Numbered from the stretch's first letter, positions 52,161-62,682 are shown. The stretch is 64,000 nucleotides of DNA from Bacteroides intestinalis (GCF_003464595.1 NZ_QRZF01000010.1:1-64000), one strand, 5' to 3'. The notes: generated from the letters alone by a model not told the origin. Translations and numbers: made by a program.

Positions 52161-53654
52161 ATGTACAAAAATATACTTTTATCATTGATAGCCTGCGGTA
52201 CTCTGGTAACCGCTACTGCCCAAGAACAGACTATGGAATTGACCTTAGGGCAAACCATAGAGCGTGCTCGTCTACAATCTCCCGATGCACAAACAGCCCA
52301 GCACAGCTTCCGTTCGTCTTATTGGAACTACAAATATTATAAAGCAAACTATCTGCCTGCTCTGAAACTGACTTCCGACCCTTATCTCAACCGTGCCATT
52401 AACAAAGTCACCATGGGTGACGGTAGTGTAAAGTTTGTAGAGCAAAACCTGTTGAGTACCGACCTGACCCTAAGTCTGACGCAGAATATTCCATGGACAG
52501 GTGGTACACTGTTTGTAGAAACCTCTGCCCAACGGCTTGACTTGTTTAGCGATCACTCTACTTCCTGGCAGACATCACCTATAAATGTCGGCTACAGTCA
52601 ATCGCTTTTCGGATACAATAGTCTGAAATGGAACCGTCGTATCGAGCCATTACGTTACCGGGAAGCAAAAAAGACTTATATAGAAACTCTGGAACTTGTT
52701 GCTGCTAATGCTACACAAAAATTCTTTGCTCTTGCCACAGCACAAAGTAACTATGAAATAGCTTCTACCAACTATGCTAATGCGGATACCTTATATACCT
52801 ATGCACAAGGACGCTATAATATAGGTACTATTACCGAAAATGAGATGTTGCAATTGGAACTGAATAAACTGACAGAAGAAACCAACCGCATGAATGCCCA
52901 TATTGAGGTAGAAAATAGTATGCAGGAACTCCGTTCATACCTCGGTATCCAAGAAGATGTATTGATTAAAGTCGATGTCAGCGACCATGTACCCAATCTT
53001 CAAATAGATCTGAATGCCGCTCTAATCACAGCACGGCAAAACAGTCCGGACATACTGAATATGCAACGCCGCAAACTGGAAAGTGAAAGCAAAGTGGCCA
53101 ATGCCCGTGCCAATGCCGGTCTGAAAGCCGATCTTTATCTCCGCTTCGGGTTGACACAGACCGGAAATAAACTAAAAGATGCCTACCATAACCCTTTGGA
53201 TCAACAATATGTTACCCTCGGTATCAGTCTACCTATATTAGACTGGGGACGTGGAAAAGGGCAGATTCGGGTAGCCCGATCCAACCGTGACTTAACTTAT
53301 ACCCAAGTAGAGCAGGATAAAACAGACTTTGAATTGAATGTCCGCAAGTTGGTAAAACAATTCAATCTGCAATCCCAGCGCGTACACATTGCCGCCCGCA
53401 CGGATGAAACAGCGCAACGACGCGCAGATGTAGCCCGGCGGCTCTATATTTTAGGAAAATCTACCGTACTCGACCTCAACGCTTCTATCAGCGAAAAAGA
53501 TGCTGCCCGACGTAATTATATAACTGCATTATATAATTACTGGAGCCTGTACTATACTCTCCGTAGCCTGACACTTTATGATTTTGAAAAAGATGCCCCG
53601 CTAACGGAAACTGAGAGAATAGAAGAAGTAATGGATGAAATGATAAGGAAATAA
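52161..53654 (+). CDS. TolC-family outer-membrane efflux protein
   Basis: This 497-residue protein has a signal peptide (about 1-20, ending TATAQ) and the OEP repeats of TolC, with coiled-coil stretches (LNKLTEETNRMNAHIEVENS and RRKLESESKVANARANAGLK) and LGISLPILDWGRGKGQIRVA near the second repeat. It forms the trimeric outer-membrane tunnel. The ATG at 52161 is chosen because an upstream in-frame ATG-like start at 52119 overlaps the sigma-54 promoter itself. First gene of the export operon, 49 bases before the adaptor gene. Confidence 0.92.
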   Translation: MYKNILLSLIACGTLVTATAQEQTMELTLGQTIERARLQSPDAQTAQHSFRSSYWNYKYYKANYLPALKLTSDPYLNRAINKVTMGDGSVKFVEQNLLSTDLTLSLTQNIPWTGGTLFVETSAQRLDLFSDHSTSWQTSPINVGYSQSLFGYNSLKWNRRIEPLRYREAKKTYIETLELVAANATQKFFALATAQSNYEIASTNYANADTLYTYAQGRYNIGTITENEMLQLELNKLTEETNRMNAHIEVENSMQELRSYLGIQEDVLIKVDVSDHVPNLQIDLNAALITARQNSPDILNMQRRKLESESKVANARANAGLKADLYLRFGLTQTGNKLKDAYHNPLDQQYVTLGISLPILDWGRGKGQIRVARSNRDLTYTQVEQDKTDFELNVRKLVKQFNLQSQRVHIAARTDETAQRRADVARRLYILGKSTVLDLNASISEKDAARRNYITALYNYWSLYYTLRSLTLYDFEKDAPLTETERIEEVMDEMIRK

Positions 53655-53703
53655 AAAGCCATATCATACGTCTGATTATAAATTGTAAAACAATAAAAGC
53701 ACT

Positions 53704-54954
53704 ATGGATATTAAACTTGAAAAGAAACCCTGGTACATTCGCTACCGTTATTATTTGGCAGGAGGAATTATATTTCTTGCTTTCATCATTTACGTTATCA
53801 TTCTTTCTGCCGGTCCCAGCAAACTGCGTATCGATCAGGAAAATGTGCAGATCGCTGAAGTAAAGAATGATAAGTTCATGGAATATGTAGATGTAGAAGG
53901 ACTTATCCAGCCCATTCTCACCATTATCGTTAATGCCCGTGAATCTGGAAGCGTAGATCGCATTGTAGGCGAGGAGGGAAGTCTGCTACAGAAAGGAGAT
54001 ACAATCCTTGTACTCGAAAATCCCGACTTGATACACAACATTGAAGAACAGCGCGATGATCTGGACAAACAACTGATTTCTTTCCGTGAGAAGGAAATTG
54101 AAATGGAACAGAAGAGCCTGACTCTTCAACAACAAACTTTACAAACAAACTATGAGTTGGCTCGTCTTCAAAAAAGTTTCAATCTTGACAAGGAAGAATT
54201 TAAAATGGGTATCAAGAGTAAAGCTCAGTTAGAGGTTGCCGAAGATGAATATAACTATAATGTAAAAAAAGCAAAGTTACAGCGCGAGAGTTTACGGCAA
54301 GATTCCGTTGTTGCTATTATCCGCAAAGACTTAATCAATAATGACCGGGAACGCGAACGCAAGAAGTACGAACGCGCTTGCGAACGACTGGAGAATTTAA
54401 TAATTAAGGCCCCCGTCGCCGGACAGCTTAGCTTTGTAAAAGTTACCCCAGGGCAACAAGTAGCATCCAACCAAGGTATTGCAGAAATCAAGGTATTAGA
54501 TCAATATAAAATACACACTTCTCTTAGTGAATACTACATAGACCGCATTACGACAGGACTTCCCGCCACAATTAATTATCAGGGACGCAAATATCCGCTC
54601 CGCATCACTAAAGTAGTGCCCGAAGTAAAAGACCGCACTTTCGATGTGGACTTGGTATTTACCGGAGAAATGCCTGACAACGTACGCGTAGGTAAGAGTT
54701 TCCGCGTACAAATAGAGTTGGGACAGCCGGAACAGGCTATTGTTATCCCTCGTGGTAACTTCTATCAATCCACTGGTGGACAATGGATATACAAGCTAAA
54801 TGCATCCAAAACTAAAGCGATACGTGTTCCTCTCAGCATTGGACGCCAGAACCCGCAGCAATACGAGATTACAGATGGTTTACAACCCGGAGATTGGGTT
54901 ATTACAACAGGATATGATAACTTTGGCGAAGCAGAAGAGCTGATATTAAAGTAA
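53704..54954 (+). CDS. Periplasmic adaptor (MacA/HlyD-like membrane fusion protein)
   Basis: This 416-residue protein has an N-terminal membrane helix (about 14-32), a lipoyl half (VEGLIQPILTIIVNARESGS and VDRIVGEEGSLLQKGDTILV), a long helical hairpin (about 95-215, with LQQQTLQTNYELARLQKSFN), the second lipoyl half (IIKAPVAGQLSFVKVTPGQQ) and beta-barrel and membrane-proximal domains. It bridges an inner-membrane pump and TolC. It is followed by permease genes rather than an RND pump, so it serves an ABC-type exporter. Confidence 0.92.
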   Translation: MDIKLEKKPWYIRYRYYLAGGIIFLAFIIYVIILSAGPSKLRIDQENVQIAEVKNDKFMEYVDVEGLIQPILTIIVNARESGSVDRIVGEEGSLLQKGDTILVLENPDLIHNIEEQRDDLDKQLISFREKEIEMEQKSLTLQQQTLQTNYELARLQKSFNLDKEEFKMGIKSKAQLEVAEDEYNYNVKKAKLQRESLRQDSVVAIIRKDLINNDRERERKKYERACERLENLIIKAPVAGQLSFVKVTPGQQVASNQGIAEIKVLDQYKIHTSLSEYYIDRITTGLPATINYQGRKYPLRITKVVPEVKDRTFDVDLVFTGEMPDNVRVGKSFRVQIELGQPEQAIVIPRGNFYQSTGGQWIYKLNASKTKAIRVPLSIGRQNPQQYEITDGLQPGDWVITTGYDNFGEAEELILK

Positions 54955-55024
54955 AGGACAAAGACAACATTGTCTAAAAATAGCCCAAATGACAGAAAGA
55001 AATTATTATAATAAAGACTGAAAC

Positions 55025-57388
55025 ATGAAAACACTCAAATACGCTTGGCGTTTCCTGATGCGCTCTAAATCATATACCCTCATCAATCTGCTGGGACTGG
55101 CCTTCAGCCTGGCATGTTGCATCATTCTACTCCGCTATATCCACAGGGAATTGACGGTGGATAGCCATTGCATTGACCGGGAACAGGTTTATGGTGTCAA
55201 AGCGGATATGGGTGGCAATCAATATCTAAGCGTTCTTATCAATAGGACAGACAGCAGCCTTATCGATCAACGCTACATCAATATGCAGAGCAGTTTCATT
55301 CCCTTGGAGAAAGATTATGTAATGGTCGGAGCGAATCGGTTTCCTTCACGAATCATCGTGACAGACAGTATCTTTTTTCAGCTATTCCGCTACCCGGTAG
55401 TGCAGGGAAACACTACATTACCTTCACCGCACTCCGCTTTGGTTACAGAGGCATTTGCCCACAAACTTTTCGGTAAGGAGAATCCGATAGGCAAAATAAT
55501 CCGCTGTTCTAATGGGAAAGATGTAACCATTGAGGGGGTATTGGGTAGTCCTGGAAACAAGACTTTCCTGCAGTTCGATGTGGTATTGTCTAAAGCTTTA
55601 TCTGATAGCTGGGAACGCATGGCTATAGACTTGTTTTCATTCATGCCGGGCACTGATATAAATAAGCTGAACAAAACAGGTAGTGTCCCCAGATACGTAA
55701 ACTCACCCGGAAGCGGTGATACCCGCACTTATACCTATTCTTTGATTCCCGTCAAGCAATTCTATTGGGATAGCTCCATTAGTTATGAAGAGACATTGAT
55801 GGTCTCTATCGGCAGCTATTCTCATCTGTGGATTATGATAGGAGTATGCCTATTAGTATTATTGGCAGGTATCATGAATTTCATCAATATCTATCTGGTT
55901 GTTATGCTCCGGAGGGGAAAAGAGTACGGATTGAAAAAGGTGTTCGGCGCAAGAGGTAAAGAACTATTTCTTAATATATGGACAGAGAATACTTTGTTGG
56001 TATCAGCCGCTATGCTCATAGCCTGGTTGTTTGTAGAAGTAAGTACTGTGCCGGTGAGAAATCTTTTCAACCATCAGTTTGGCTATACTACATTTGACTG
56101 GCAATTATCATTAGGCATATTGATAGTACTGCCGTTAGTTACTTCTCTCTATCCATTCATCAAATACAATTATACTCCCTCTATTGTCTCCATCCGTTCC
56201 ATAGGTTCAGAAAGACATTCAATACATTCACGAATCCTATTTCTGGGCATTCAGTACGTACTCACTTTCTTATTGGTGGTAGTCTCGCTTTATTTCAATA
56301 ACCAGTTGAATATGCTACTCAATACCGAACCGGGATTTCGTACCAAAGATATTATCATTGCCCAGTTGGCTTACGAGTCAAAGGACTTTAATATTTATAC
56401 AGAAGAGAGCATGAAACAACGCCAGGAACGAGTGAACGCATTGGATAATGAGCTTTCTTCCTGCCCCTATATAGAAGATTTTGAGGCCAGCTATATTGAC
56501 ATTCTTAAAGGAGATTACGGCAGTGATTATATAAACGAGCAAGGGAAGAAGATCTACCTGAATATGCGTCTTGCCACGCCTCATTTCTTTCGGATCTATG
56601 ACATTAAATTTATCGAAGGGGAACTCCCTGATTTATCAGATCAAGGTTTTTTCGGAGTCCTGGTAGCGAATAAGGCAGCTATGAAAGCCTTAAACTACAC
56701 CACTTGCCAAGGTGCCAGCATAGAAAATCCTCTGAAAAGAGGAGACGACTCCAAAACCCAGCCCATCGTGGCGGTAGTAGATGATTACTACAACGGGCAT
56801 TTATCTTTAGGAAAGAAACCGACTGTTTATATGGTAAGCAATCAGATGAGCGGCGATGTCTATCAGATAGCCTGTGTGCCGGGTAAAAAGAAAGAAGTGC
56901 TTGAGTTCTTACGTAAAACGGAATTAAAGATTTATGGCAGTGAAGATTTTGAATACAGCATTCTGGAAGAAGATGTAAAAGCAATCTATGCCCAGGACAG
57001 ACAGACAACCATCATTTATTCTGTTTTTGCCTGTATTGCGATTCTAATTGTAAGTCTCGGGTTATTCGGTATTTCTCTGTTTGATATCCGTCAGCGCTAT
57101 CGAGAAATAGCTATTCGTAAAGTAAACGGAGCACAATTGAGAGATCTGTATACGGTTTTGTTCCGTAAATACATTTGGGTAATAGGAGTTGCCATATTGA
57201 TAACCATACCTTTATCTTATTATCTGATATACATTTATACGCAAGATTTTGCAGTGAAAGCTCCTGTCAGTATATTCATCTATTTGATTGGTATATTAGT
57301 GGTGGCAGGCATTTCATTAGGAACATTGCTCTGGCAAGTTAATAAAGCAACACGCATCAATCCGGCAACAATCATGAAAGCAGAATAG
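55025..57388 (+). CDS. MacB/FtsX-family ABC permease (1)
   Basis: This 787-residue protein has the double FtsX layout: helix near 19-40 (LINLLGLAFSLACCIILLRY), a periplasmic MacB-type core, a three-helix block, a second core, and a C-terminal three-helix block. REIAIRKVNGAQLRDLYTVL precedes the last block and INPATIMKAE ends the protein. It is the most diverged of the four permeases here. It would form a mechanotransmission complex with an ATPase, the adaptor and TolC, but no ATPase gene lies between the adaptor and this gene (70-base gap) or later in the window. Confidence 0.88.
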   Translation: MKTLKYAWRFLMRSKSYTLINLLGLAFSLACCIILLRYIHRELTVDSHCIDREQVYGVKADMGGNQYLSVLINRTDSSLIDQRYINMQSSFIPLEKDYVMVGANRFPSRIIVTDSIFFQLFRYPVVQGNTTLPSPHSALVTEAFAHKLFGKENPIGKIIRCSNGKDVTIEGVLGSPGNKTFLQFDVVLSKALSDSWERMAIDLFSFMPGTDINKLNKTGSVPRYVNSPGSGDTRTYTYSLIPVKQFYWDSSISYEETLMVSIGSYSHLWIMIGVCLLVLLAGIMNFINIYLVVMLRRGKEYGLKKVFGARGKELFLNIWTENTLLVSAAMLIAWLFVEVSTVPVRNLFNHQFGYTTFDWQLSLGILIVLPLVTSLYPFIKYNYTPSIVSIRSIGSERHSIHSRILFLGIQYVLTFLLVVVSLYFNNQLNMLLNTEPGFRTKDIIIAQLAYESKDFNIYTEESMKQRQERVNALDNELSSCPYIEDFEASYIDILKGDYGSDYINEQGKKIYLNMRLATPHFFRIYDIKFIEGELPDLSDQGFFGVLVANKAAMKALNYTTCQGASIENPLKRGDDSKTQPIVAVVDDYYNGHLSLGKKPTVYMVSNQMSGDVYQIACVPGKKKEVLEFLRKTELKIYGSEDFEYSILEEDVKAIYAQDRQTTIIYSVFACIAILIVSLGLFGISLFDIRQRYREIAIRKVNGAQLRDLYTVLFRKYIWVIGVAILITIPLSYYLIYIYTQDFAVKAPVSIFIYLIGILVVAGISLGTLLWQVNKATRINPATIMKAE

Positions 57389-57398
57389 GAGGTTAGTT

Positions 57399-59780
57399 AT
57401 GATACACCATTATTTAAAAATAGCATATCGAAATCTACTAAAGTACAGAACACAAAGTATCATCAGTATCATCGGACTGGCAATCGGTCTGGCATGTTTT
57501 GCACTGTCTACATTCTGGGTGCAATATGAAATGACTTATGATGACTTCCATAAGGATGCAGAACGCATTTATTTGGTACGAATGAACGATTGCCACTTTG
57601 GAGGGCACTACTCTGACTTTGTGCCCTATGCGTTGGGAAATTATTTAAAAACAACCTATACTGAAATAGAAGATTTCTGTGCATCAGGCCAAAATACTCT
57701 ATTCATTAAAAATGGGAAACAGCTTACGGAATATCCGATGTTAATGCCTGATACAACTTTCATCCGTATGATGGATATAAAAGTTCTGGAAGGTGACAAC
57801 CAATTCTTTTTATCAACATCACCGGAAAAGGGTGGGATAGCCATTACAGAAAAAGCTGCCCACGAGTTGTTTGGTACTGCCAAAGTGATTGGAGAGACCA
57901 TAACAGACAATAACCATCGGCATGAATATCGCATAAGCGCCATCGTCAGCGATTGGGGAGAGCATTCTAACTTTAAATATGCTTTTATGGGGCGTACTAA
58001 TAATGATACTTCATGGGATAACGCCAATTACAGGATGCTGATAAAAATAAAGCCCGGCACAAATGTGGATGTACTTTTAGAGAAAATGAATCAGCATTTT
58101 CCGGATGAACTCAAAAAGAACAGCTATGGAGTGACCGGATATACACGTTTCTATTTGGAGCCCATTACCTCACTGCGCTATGCGGATGAATTTATTCGTG
58201 GAGATGAACAGATTGTGCAGTTCCGTTACATTGTTTATTTCTCCATAACAGGAGTGCTTATCATTCTGTGCGCATTGATTAACTATTTAACGATTTACAT
58301 CGACTGTTTCCGCTCGCGTAAACGGGAAATGGCGCTACGCAAAGTGAATGGAGCATCCGAATGTTCGTTATTGGCATTACTCAGTACGGACTTTCTATTT
58401 ACTATTCTATTGGCTTCACTCTTAGGAATGTTTTTCGTGGAATTACTCAAACCCTGGTTCTTGCAATATTCCATGATTGTCGATACAGATATATCCATTT
58501 ACGGAAATTGCATAGTATACGTCGCAGGTATGTCAGTATTGGCTTTTATAGTGGCGCTGTGTTCTGTTTACCTATTCCGCCGTCACTCATTGCAGAATAC
58601 ACTTCATAGTACTCAAATGAATATAATGGGACGTATATGTCGTAAAGGAAGCATTGTAATACAGCTTGTCGTTTGCCTTGCATTTATACTTTGTACTATC
58701 ATAATGCAAATGCAGCTTTATCATTTGCGTAATGTAGATATGGGAATGGATTATCGAAACCGGGCTTCCCTGGGCATCTGGATGAATGTGGACATGAATG
58801 TATGGGCAGAGAAAGTAAAAGCATTACCCATGGTGACTGAAGTTGTACGGCCTGTTTACTGGCCACTCATCAGTATGGGTTCTTATTCAGCTTTTGAAGT
58901 CGATTCCTGGGACGGACTGAATGGGATAACTGAAAACCCAATGGGTATAGATGAGATTCTGGCAGGAGAGGAGTTCTTCAAATTCTATAACATGCAACTG
59001 GTAGCGGGAGAATGGATATCGGATAAGTCGGATGTTCGTGAAGTCAATATCATGGAAACGACAGCCCGTACTATGGGATGGACACCTGAAGAAGCTATCG
59101 GCAAACATATCTTTTACTGCAATAAAGAAGTGGAACCTATGACTGTGATCGGAGTCATAAAAGACTGTGCATACAGATCGCCTACCAAAGACCTGCCTCA
59201 TACTGTATTTGTCAATACCAATAAATCACAGTGGATGTGGCCGCGTTGCTTTGTCCTCTTCAAGTATAAACCGGGAACCTGGGAAGAATGTCGTCGTCGC
59301 ATTGAGGAAATGCAGCAAGCTGAACTTCCTGACCGCAAATTATTTCTGGACAGCGAAGAAGAACGATATAATAAGTATCTGCAATCAGAAGATGCATTAT
59401 CCAGTCTATTGGGATTCTCCGCAATTGTTTGTATCCTGATATCTATATTCGGCATATATTCATTGGTATCATTGACATGCGAACAACGCCGGAAAGAAAT
59501 AGCTATCCGCAAAGTAAATGGGGCTACCATCAGCAATATCCTGAGCATCTTCTTTAAAGAATACGCACTGCTATTGATCGTATCTTCACTGATAGCTTTC
59601 CCTGTCGGTTATACTATTATGAAGCATTGGATAGAGACGTACAATCGTCAGGTAAATATAGGAGCAACACCGTTCATCCTCATTTTTGCAGGTATAGCAA
59701 TGGTTATCACCATAAGTATCGGCTGGCGCGTATGGCAGGCAGCACGGCAGAATCCGGCGGAAGTGATAAAAAGTGAATAG
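57399..59780 (+). CDS. MacB/FtsX-family ABC permease (2)
   Basis: This 793-residue protein has the same architecture as permease 1, with N-terminal HHYLKIAYRNLLKYRTQSII and helix ISIIGLAIGLACFALSTFWV. The first FtsX block ends in REMALRKVNGASECSLLALL, the second in KEIAIRKVNGATISNILSIF, and the C-terminus is WQAARQNPAEVIKSE. AGGAGG lies seven bases before the ATG at 57399, and the gap from permease 1 is 10 bases. The high similarity to permeases 3 and 4 suggests tandem duplication. The substrate is unknown; related systems export peptides, toxins or lipids. Confidence 0.9.
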   Translation: MIHHYLKIAYRNLLKYRTQSIISIIGLAIGLACFALSTFWVQYEMTYDDFHKDAERIYLVRMNDCHFGGHYSDFVPYALGNYLKTTYTEIEDFCASGQNTLFIKNGKQLTEYPMLMPDTTFIRMMDIKVLEGDNQFFLSTSPEKGGIAITEKAAHELFGTAKVIGETITDNNHRHEYRISAIVSDWGEHSNFKYAFMGRTNNDTSWDNANYRMLIKIKPGTNVDVLLEKMNQHFPDELKKNSYGVTGYTRFYLEPITSLRYADEFIRGDEQIVQFRYIVYFSITGVLIILCALINYLTIYIDCFRSRKREMALRKVNGASECSLLALLSTDFLFTILLASLLGMFFVELLKPWFLQYSMIVDTDISIYGNCIVYVAGMSVLAFIVALCSVYLFRRHSLQNTLHSTQMNIMGRICRKGSIVIQLVVCLAFILCTIIMQMQLYHLRNVDMGMDYRNRASLGIWMNVDMNVWAEKVKALPMVTEVVRPVYWPLISMGSYSAFEVDSWDGLNGITENPMGIDEILAGEEFFKFYNMQLVAGEWISDKSDVREVNIMETTARTMGWTPEEAIGKHIFYCNKEVEPMTVIGVIKDCAYRSPTKDLPHTVFVNTNKSQWMWPRCFVLFKYKPGTWEECRRRIEEMQQAELPDRKLFLDSEEERYNKYLQSEDALSSLLGFSAIVCILISIFGIYSLVSLTCEQRRKEIAIRKVNGATISNILSIFFKEYALLLIVSSLIAFPVGYTIMKHWIETYNRQVNIGATPFILIFAGIAMVITISIGWRVWQAARQNPAEVIKSE

Positions 59781-59807
59781 ATTCCTTATATCTAAAAATA
59801 ATTCATT

Positions 59808-62123
59808 ATGATATTTCATTATTTCAAAATCTCATTTCGCAATATACTGAAGTACAAGACACAAAGTGTTATCAGTATGATTGGTCTGGCAGTAGGTTTC
59901 ACCTGTTTTGCCCTCTCCAACCTGTGGATACACTACGAAACGACGTATGACAATTATCATGATGGAGCCGACCGAATGTATATTCTCTATCGTACCAGTA
60001 TAATGGAACAACATGGATACAGTACCGGAATGGCATATCCTGCATCCACTATATTAAAAAATGACTTCCCGGAAGTTGAAGAAGTCTGTGCCTATAGTAA
60101 ATGGACGAATAAAACTAAAATAAAGACAAACGAACATACCGCTATAGAAACTTATAAGATACAGGCAGACTCATGTTTCATGAAGATGTTTAATATTTCC
60201 ATAGTGTCGGGAAATGTAGATTTCATGTATTCGGATGATAAAGTTGCACTGACCGAAGAAACAGCCATACAACTATTTGGTTCCACGGATGTACTCGGTA
60301 AGGAGATTATAAATGAGAATGATGAAAAAGCTACAATCTGTGCTATCTTAAAAGCCCTGAATCATAGTAATCTTTCATTTGGCTTCTGGGGAGAAGGAGC
60401 ATACTTCCGTCGTTGGCAAACAGACTGGAGTAATGGAGGCTTTAAAACCATCGTTAAATTGCGTAAAGGGACTGATCCGGTAGCTTTTCAGAAGAAGCTC
60501 TCTGCATACGACAAGAAAGTAGATCCCAGAGATATCGAATGCATATTTGCGAAAACTCTGCTAATGCCTTTAAGTAAATATCATTATTCACCGGTCAATG
60601 AAAACAAATCCATCAAATTTTATTATTTGATACTCTTTTCCATAGCAGGAGGATTAGTTATTCTTTGTTCATTATTCAATTATCTCTCCTTATTCATCAG
60701 CCGCACAAGAATGCGAAGGCGCGAGATTGAATTACGAAAAGTATGCGGTTCATCAATCGGCGGTTTGTTTGCATTGCTTTCTATAGAATACCTGTACATC
60801 ATACTCCTGTCTGGATTGATAGGCATGGCTTTAGTAGAACTAGTCTTACCCACCTTCCAAACAATGTCCGGCGTATCCGGCAATATTTACGGAGAATCGT
60901 TGCTCTATTTTCTCGGCATCCTTTTCCTTTCTCTACTCCTGTTAGTGCCATTCATTATAGGGCAATCGCGATTTTCGAAATCCGGGAACCGGCATCTGCT
61001 TCGTAAGGTCAGCATTATACTTCAGTTAGCAGTAAGTCTCCTTTTTCTGTTCTGTATGATCATCATAATGAAACAGATTTATTTTCTCTCCAATACAGAC
61101 TTAGGGTGGGAGAGAAAGGATATAGCCACTATCAGCAATTTATATCCGGACAATGACTTCGATGCTATTGCAGACAAAATAAGGCAATTCTCTTGCACAG
61201 AAGAAGTCGTAACGGGACATTGCTCTCTGTTGCCCCGAACAACAACCCTAAGTGCATATTATGATGATTGGGATGGAAAAGAAGAGGACGTAAAAGATGC
61301 GAATCCACTATTTCTGTGGGAAAGTGAAAAGATTCTTCCATTCTATAACATAAAACTGTTGAAAGGGGAAATTCCCAAAGAAACAGAACGGGATAGAGTT
61401 ATGATCAATGAAACAGCAGCAAAACTATTTGGAATGAACGATCCGGTAGGCAAGAAACTCTATCAGAGAAGCAGAGCAACCACCATAGTCGGCCTGATCA
61501 AAGACTTCTATACCACCCCTCCAACGATTCCTGCACAACCCTGTATATTTATTTCAGGACCTGTTAGTATCAGCGGATTTTATTTCGGAAAAGGACAGAT
61601 TCTGATTAAATACCATGATGGCAAATGGAAGGAGCTGAAAAGTAGGGTAGACAGCGTGCTCACTCATGAATATCCGGAAGTGAAGTATAAACTGGACAAT
61701 ACAGAGGATCTTTACGCAGAGTATTTGAAATCAGAGAATATACTTATGAAGCTTCTCAGCTTTGTTGCCGTGGTCTGCATGCTTATTGCAGCATTTGGTA
61801 TCTTCTCCCTTGTTACGCTCAGTTGCGAGCAGAGACGTAAGGAAATAGCCGTACGCAAAGTGAATGGAGCCGCCATTAAAGATATCCTTCTCATGTTTGT
61901 AAAGGAGTATATGCTCTTGCTGATTATAGCATCTGTCATCGCATTTCCGGCAGGATATGTACTTATGAAGCGTTGGCTTGAAAGCTATATAGAGCAAACA
62001 GCAATCAACACCTGGATCTATTTTGCTATTTTTGCCTGCATAACTATCGTTATTTTAATATGCATCAGCTGGCGGGTATGGCAGGCAGCACGACAGAATC
62101 CGGCGGAAGTGATAAAAGAATAA
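59808..62123 (+). CDS. MacB/FtsX-family ABC permease (3)
   Basis: This 771-residue protein has the same layout. The N-terminus FHYFKISFRNILKYKTQSVI and VISMIGLAVGFTCFALSNLW resembles permease 4 closely, with matching loops (NYHDGADRMYILYRTSIMEQ). It ends WQAARQNPAEVIKE, as in permease 2. It is the last complete gene of the operon (27-base gap). A long hairpin at 62148-62230 follows and may end the transcript. It lies upstream of a separate sigma-54 unit that starts permease 4. Confidence 0.9.
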   Translation: MIFHYFKISFRNILKYKTQSVISMIGLAVGFTCFALSNLWIHYETTYDNYHDGADRMYILYRTSIMEQHGYSTGMAYPASTILKNDFPEVEEVCAYSKWTNKTKIKTNEHTAIETYKIQADSCFMKMFNISIVSGNVDFMYSDDKVALTEETAIQLFGSTDVLGKEIINENDEKATICAILKALNHSNLSFGFWGEGAYFRRWQTDWSNGGFKTIVKLRKGTDPVAFQKKLSAYDKKVDPRDIECIFAKTLLMPLSKYHYSPVNENKSIKFYYLILFSIAGGLVILCSLFNYLSLFISRTRMRRREIELRKVCGSSIGGLFALLSIEYLYIILLSGLIGMALVELVLPTFQTMSGVSGNIYGESLLYFLGILFLSLLLLVPFIIGQSRFSKSGNRHLLRKVSIILQLAVSLLFLFCMIIIMKQIYFLSNTDLGWERKDIATISNLYPDNDFDAIADKIRQFSCTEEVVTGHCSLLPRTTTLSAYYDDWDGKEEDVKDANPLFLWESEKILPFYNIKLLKGEIPKETERDRVMINETAAKLFGMNDPVGKKLYQRSRATTIVGLIKDFYTTPPTIPAQPCIFISGPVSISGFYFGKGQILIKYHDGKWKELKSRVDSVLTHEYPEVKYKLDNTEDLYAEYLKSENILMKLLSFVAVVCMLIAAFGIFSLVTLSCEQRRKEIAVRKVNGAAIKDILLMFVKEYMLLLIIASVIAFPAGYVLMKRWLESYIEQTAINTWIYFAIFACITIVILICISWRVWQAARQNPAEVIKE

Positions 62124-62147
62124 AAACGATCCTTTGGGATTATAATT

Positions 62148-62230
62148 ATAAGAAGCAATGTCGTGATGCGGAACTAGCAATCTTGTAATGTGGAATATTG
62201 CTAGTTTTGTATCACGACATAGCTTCTTAT
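62148..62230. repeat. Long hairpin with 34-base arms
   Basis: Arms 62148-62181 and 62197-62230 pair over ATAAGAAGC, ATGTCGTGAT and AACTAGCAAT, interrupted only by a 1-base and a 4-base internal mismatch, around a 15-base loop. It begins 25 bases past permease 3. No clear T-run follows on the plus strand. It may be a transcript-end structure or a remnant of a mobile element. Confidence 0.75.
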
Positions 62231-62334
62231 GTTCCGTTTAAGGCAGGGGTGGACTATACCTTGGCTTACCAGATTATTTCTCGCGTGCTTTTATTGAATA
62301 AATATAACAAATCTAAGACTAATAAAAGGCTTGG

Positions 62335-62682
62335 TAGGGGTCAAAATAGGGTCAGGGTCACTTATAGCCCTATTGGCAGGTGATTTTCAATTCTATCAGT
62401 CAATATTACATTGATATACAGATAGTTGACTTTAGACAACTTTTGCAAAAAACAGATTCCCGTAGATTCGGAATATTGTAATGCGAACGATTCTTTATAA
62501 GTAAATGTTTGATACAAAAACAGGAAAGTGAGGCAAAAGTGACAAAGAGCAAATTATAAAATCTGATTCCTTAGTAATTTGACCCTATATCAGTGCTTTT
62601 ATTTTACACCTAATTAAAATATTCTATTCATTTGAGCCGAATTGGGGGGGTATAAGTGACCCTGACCCTATTTTGACCCCTA
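62335..62682. mobile_element. MITE-like element, 32-bp perfect terminal inverted repeats
   Basis: The ends 62335-62366 and 62651-62682 are exact 32-base reverse complements (TAGGGGTCAAAATAGGGTCA at the left tip). The 284-base interior has no open reading frame of useful size. The outermost TA on each side could be target duplication (IS630/mariner-like insertion makes TA) but lies within the repeat, so this is ambiguous. No transposase is encoded, so it would be mobilised in trans. It lies in the noncoding gap between permeases 3 and 4. Confidence 0.75.

Noticed and set aside
52119-52161. Extended N-terminus for the TolC-family protein
   Set aside because: The extension lies on the sigma-54 promoter and precedes a good signal peptide start at 52161.
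57399-62123. Assembly duplication of permease genes
   Set aside because: The paralogues differ throughout in sequence and length, so they are real separate genes.
62335-62682. Complete insertion sequence
   Set aside because: The interior is too short and has no transposase reading frame; only a MITE-like label is justified.
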